Source of the DNA: Paenibacillus tritici
Lineage (GTDB): Bacteria; Bacillota; Bacilli; Paenibacillales; Paenibacillaceae
Assembly: GCF_013204885.1 (NCBI RefSeq)
Contig: NZ_JABMKX010000016.1
Location: 1 to 64,000 of the forward strand
Direction of reading: 5' to 3'
Length of the DNA: 64,000 nt
The notes under the pieces were generated by a model. The model saw nothing but the letters and a program-made list of their open reading frames with translations. It made no database searches and had not been told where the DNA came from. This document shows positions 62,921 through 64,000 of this stretch, piece by piece. The stretch's first letter is position 1. Each line of letters starts with the position of its first letter. The translations under genes and the position numbers were made by a program.

Positions 62921-63756
62921 TGAACAGCAGCAGATACCGTCCCAGAAACTTCGTTCTCGAAATTGCCGCCATTCTGCTGGCTATTGTGTTCCTGTCGCCT
63001 TTTTACCTCGTCTTGAGCAATTCCGTGAAGGGGCTGAAGGACATCCTGACCGACGCCGCTTCCTGGCCGCAGGTGTTCCACTGGGATAATTATTCCAAGG
63101 TCTGGAAGGCGATCGACTTCCCGCAGGCTTTCCTGAATTCTCTGCAAATCACGATCCTGAGCGTCATCTTCATTGTCCTGTTCAGCTCGATGGCCGCCTA
63201 TCAGATTGTGCGTAAGCCTACGCGCTTCAACTCCTTCGTGTTCCTGCTGCTGGTCTCGGCAATGATCATTCCGTTCCAGTCGCTGATGCTGCAATTGGTC
63301 CGGGTGACCAGTATTCTGGAGCTTCGCGGAGAATTGTACGGTATTGTGGCCTGTTATCTCGGCTTCGGGATGCCGCTGTCCGTCTTCCTGTTCCACGGAT
63401 TCATCAAGACCGTGCCTCTGGAGCTGGAGGAAGCGGCGCGGGTGGACGGCTCCAATCCGTACGGCGTCTTCTTCCGGATCGTATTCCCGCTGCTGATGCC
63501 GATTATTGTAACGGTCATCATCCTGAATACCCTGTGGATCTGGAATGACTACCTGCTGCCCGTACTCGTTATCGGGGGAAACAAGGACCTGACTACCCTT
63601 CCGGTAGCTGTAACCAAGTTCTTCGGACAATATACCAAGAAGTGGGACCTGGCCCTCGCGGGTCTCGTTATGGCAATCACGCCGATCCTCTTGTTCTTCC
63701 TGTCGCTCCAGCGTTATATTGTTGAAGGTGTAACGTCAGGCTCTATTAAGGGATGA
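62920..63756 (+). CDS. Sugar ABC transporter permease, MalG/UgpE type
   Basis: Second membrane subunit, 278 residues. EAA loop PLELEEAARVDGSNPYGVFF, then NTLWIWNDYLLPVLVI typical of MalG-type proteins, and the end RYIVEGVTSGSIKG. Its ATG shares one base with the preceding TAA, so translation is coupled. Confidence 0.94.
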   Translation: MNSSRYRPRNFVLEIAAILLAIVFLSPFYLVLSNSVKGLKDILTDAASWPQVFHWDNYSKVWKAIDFPQAFLNSLQITILSVIFIVLFSSMAAYQIVRKPTRFNSFVFLLLVSAMIIPFQSLMLQLVRVTSILELRGELYGIVACYLGFGMPLSVFLFHGFIKTVPLELEEAARVDGSNPYGVFFRIVFPLLMPIIVTVIILNTLWIWNDYLLPVLVIGGNKDLTTLPVAVTKFFGQYTKKWDLALAGLVMAITPILLFFLSLQRYIVEGVTSGSIKG

Positions 63757-63794
63757 TCCCGTTTCATAATATGGAAAGACCGCCACTACAGGAT

Positions 63795-63820
63795 GTTGCA
63801 AGGGTCGCCCCTTGCAACAA
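63795..63820 (+). other. Perfect 11-bp hairpin between permease and binding-protein genes
   Basis: TGTTGCAAGGG-TCGC-CCCTTGCAACA. No T run follows, so it probably stabilises mRNA ends or reduces readthrough. Located just before motif copy 2. Confidence 0.7.
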
Positions 63821-63822
63821 TA

Positions 63823-63852
63823 TCCACCTTTTCGAGCAAAATATGAAGTGTA
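63823..63852. promoter_or_regulatory. Repeated regulatory motif, copy 2
   Basis: Counterpart of 61931-61960: ATCCAC, TTT, GAGCA and GTGT blocks are kept at identical spacing. It lies 62 bp upstream of the binding-protein gene, which may thus have its own controlled promoter. Confidence 0.45.
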
Positions 63853-63913
63853 AGTCCACTCTCATTTGCCTTACGATCTAGTTGCAGGAACCACAGACCA
63901 GGGAGGTTATTCT

Positions 63914-64000
63914 ATGACAAGAAAGTTCGCGTTCATTATGGCAACCGTTTGCACCCTCATTATCGCAGGTTGCGGGAACAGCGGCAATACGAATTCCGCA
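63914..64000 (+). CDS. Sugar-binding lipoprotein, N-terminal fragment (cut by window edge)
   Basis: Only 29 codons are in the window. They encode a lipoprotein signal with lipobox IIAGC followed by GNSGNTNS. GGGAGG precedes the ATG. By position it is the receptor of the ABC importer formed by the two permeases upstream. Confidence 0.8.
   Translation, partial: MTRKFAFIMATVCTLIIAGCGNSGNTNSA

Overview
The window looks like chromosomal DNA of a Paenibacillus-type bacterium (Firmicutes). The evidence is strong AGGAGG-type ribosome binding sites, LplA/B/C-type sugar transporters beside YesM/YesN-like two-component genes, several glycoside hydrolase operons, a T-box leader and GC-rich coding regions. 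There are no rRNA or tRNA genes and no complete insertion sequence. The left edge carries a structured stretch that may be the 5' end of a group II intron.

Layout. 0.35-8.0 kb (minus): a carbohydrate operon with a GH105-type unsaturated glucuronyl/galacturonyl hydrolase, an SGNH esterase, an LplB/LplC/lipoprotein ABC importer and a 591-residue protein of unknown family. 8.2-9.2 kb (plus): a structured leader with a possible 58-residue ORF, then a polysaccharide deacetylase-like gene. 9.6-13.9 kb: a protein resembling a degenerate PPDK C-terminal domain, metY, and a GntR regulator. 13.2-17.8 kb (minus): five overlapping genes (amidohydrolase, DgaE-like ammonia lyase, DagF-like aldolase, KDG-type kinase, GntR) for catabolism of an amino-sugar acid, with no transporter. 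18.1-20.4 kb: a membrane-bound AraC-type regulator.

21.3-36.1 kb is a mannoside locus. One arm (minus) has LplB, LplC, binding lipoprotein, GH3, GH38 and GH130. The divergent arm (plus) has a second GH38 and a GH125. Together they fit import and stepwise trimming of alpha-mannan or N-glycan fragments. 36.7-46.6 kb is mostly housekeeping and signalling: deoC, a chemoreceptor, a SulP transporter, chorismate mutase/DAHP synthase under a T-box, a hybrid histidine kinase, a lone receiver and a DUF2294 protein.

46.9-52.6 kb (minus) is a sulfonate/nitrate/taurine-type ABC operon with two tandem permeases that also carries an adenylylsulfate-reductase-like flavoprotein and ferredoxin. It starts behind a short attenuator and faces a luciferase-like monooxygenase gene with a palindromic operator over its -35 box. 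54.7-55.9 kb holds a two-gene operon: a TIR-like protein with a possible C-terminal sensor domain, and a small basic protein. This is the best candidate for an undescribed (defence-like) system. The right end has a cell-wall amidase, an HD-GYP phosphodiesterase, a YesN/YesM pair and a divergent sugar ABC operon cut by the window edge.

The intergenic regions are unusual. At least six carry arrays with a 51-bp period although their sequences differ between arrays, and an 84-bp hairpin element occurs as two full and two half copies.
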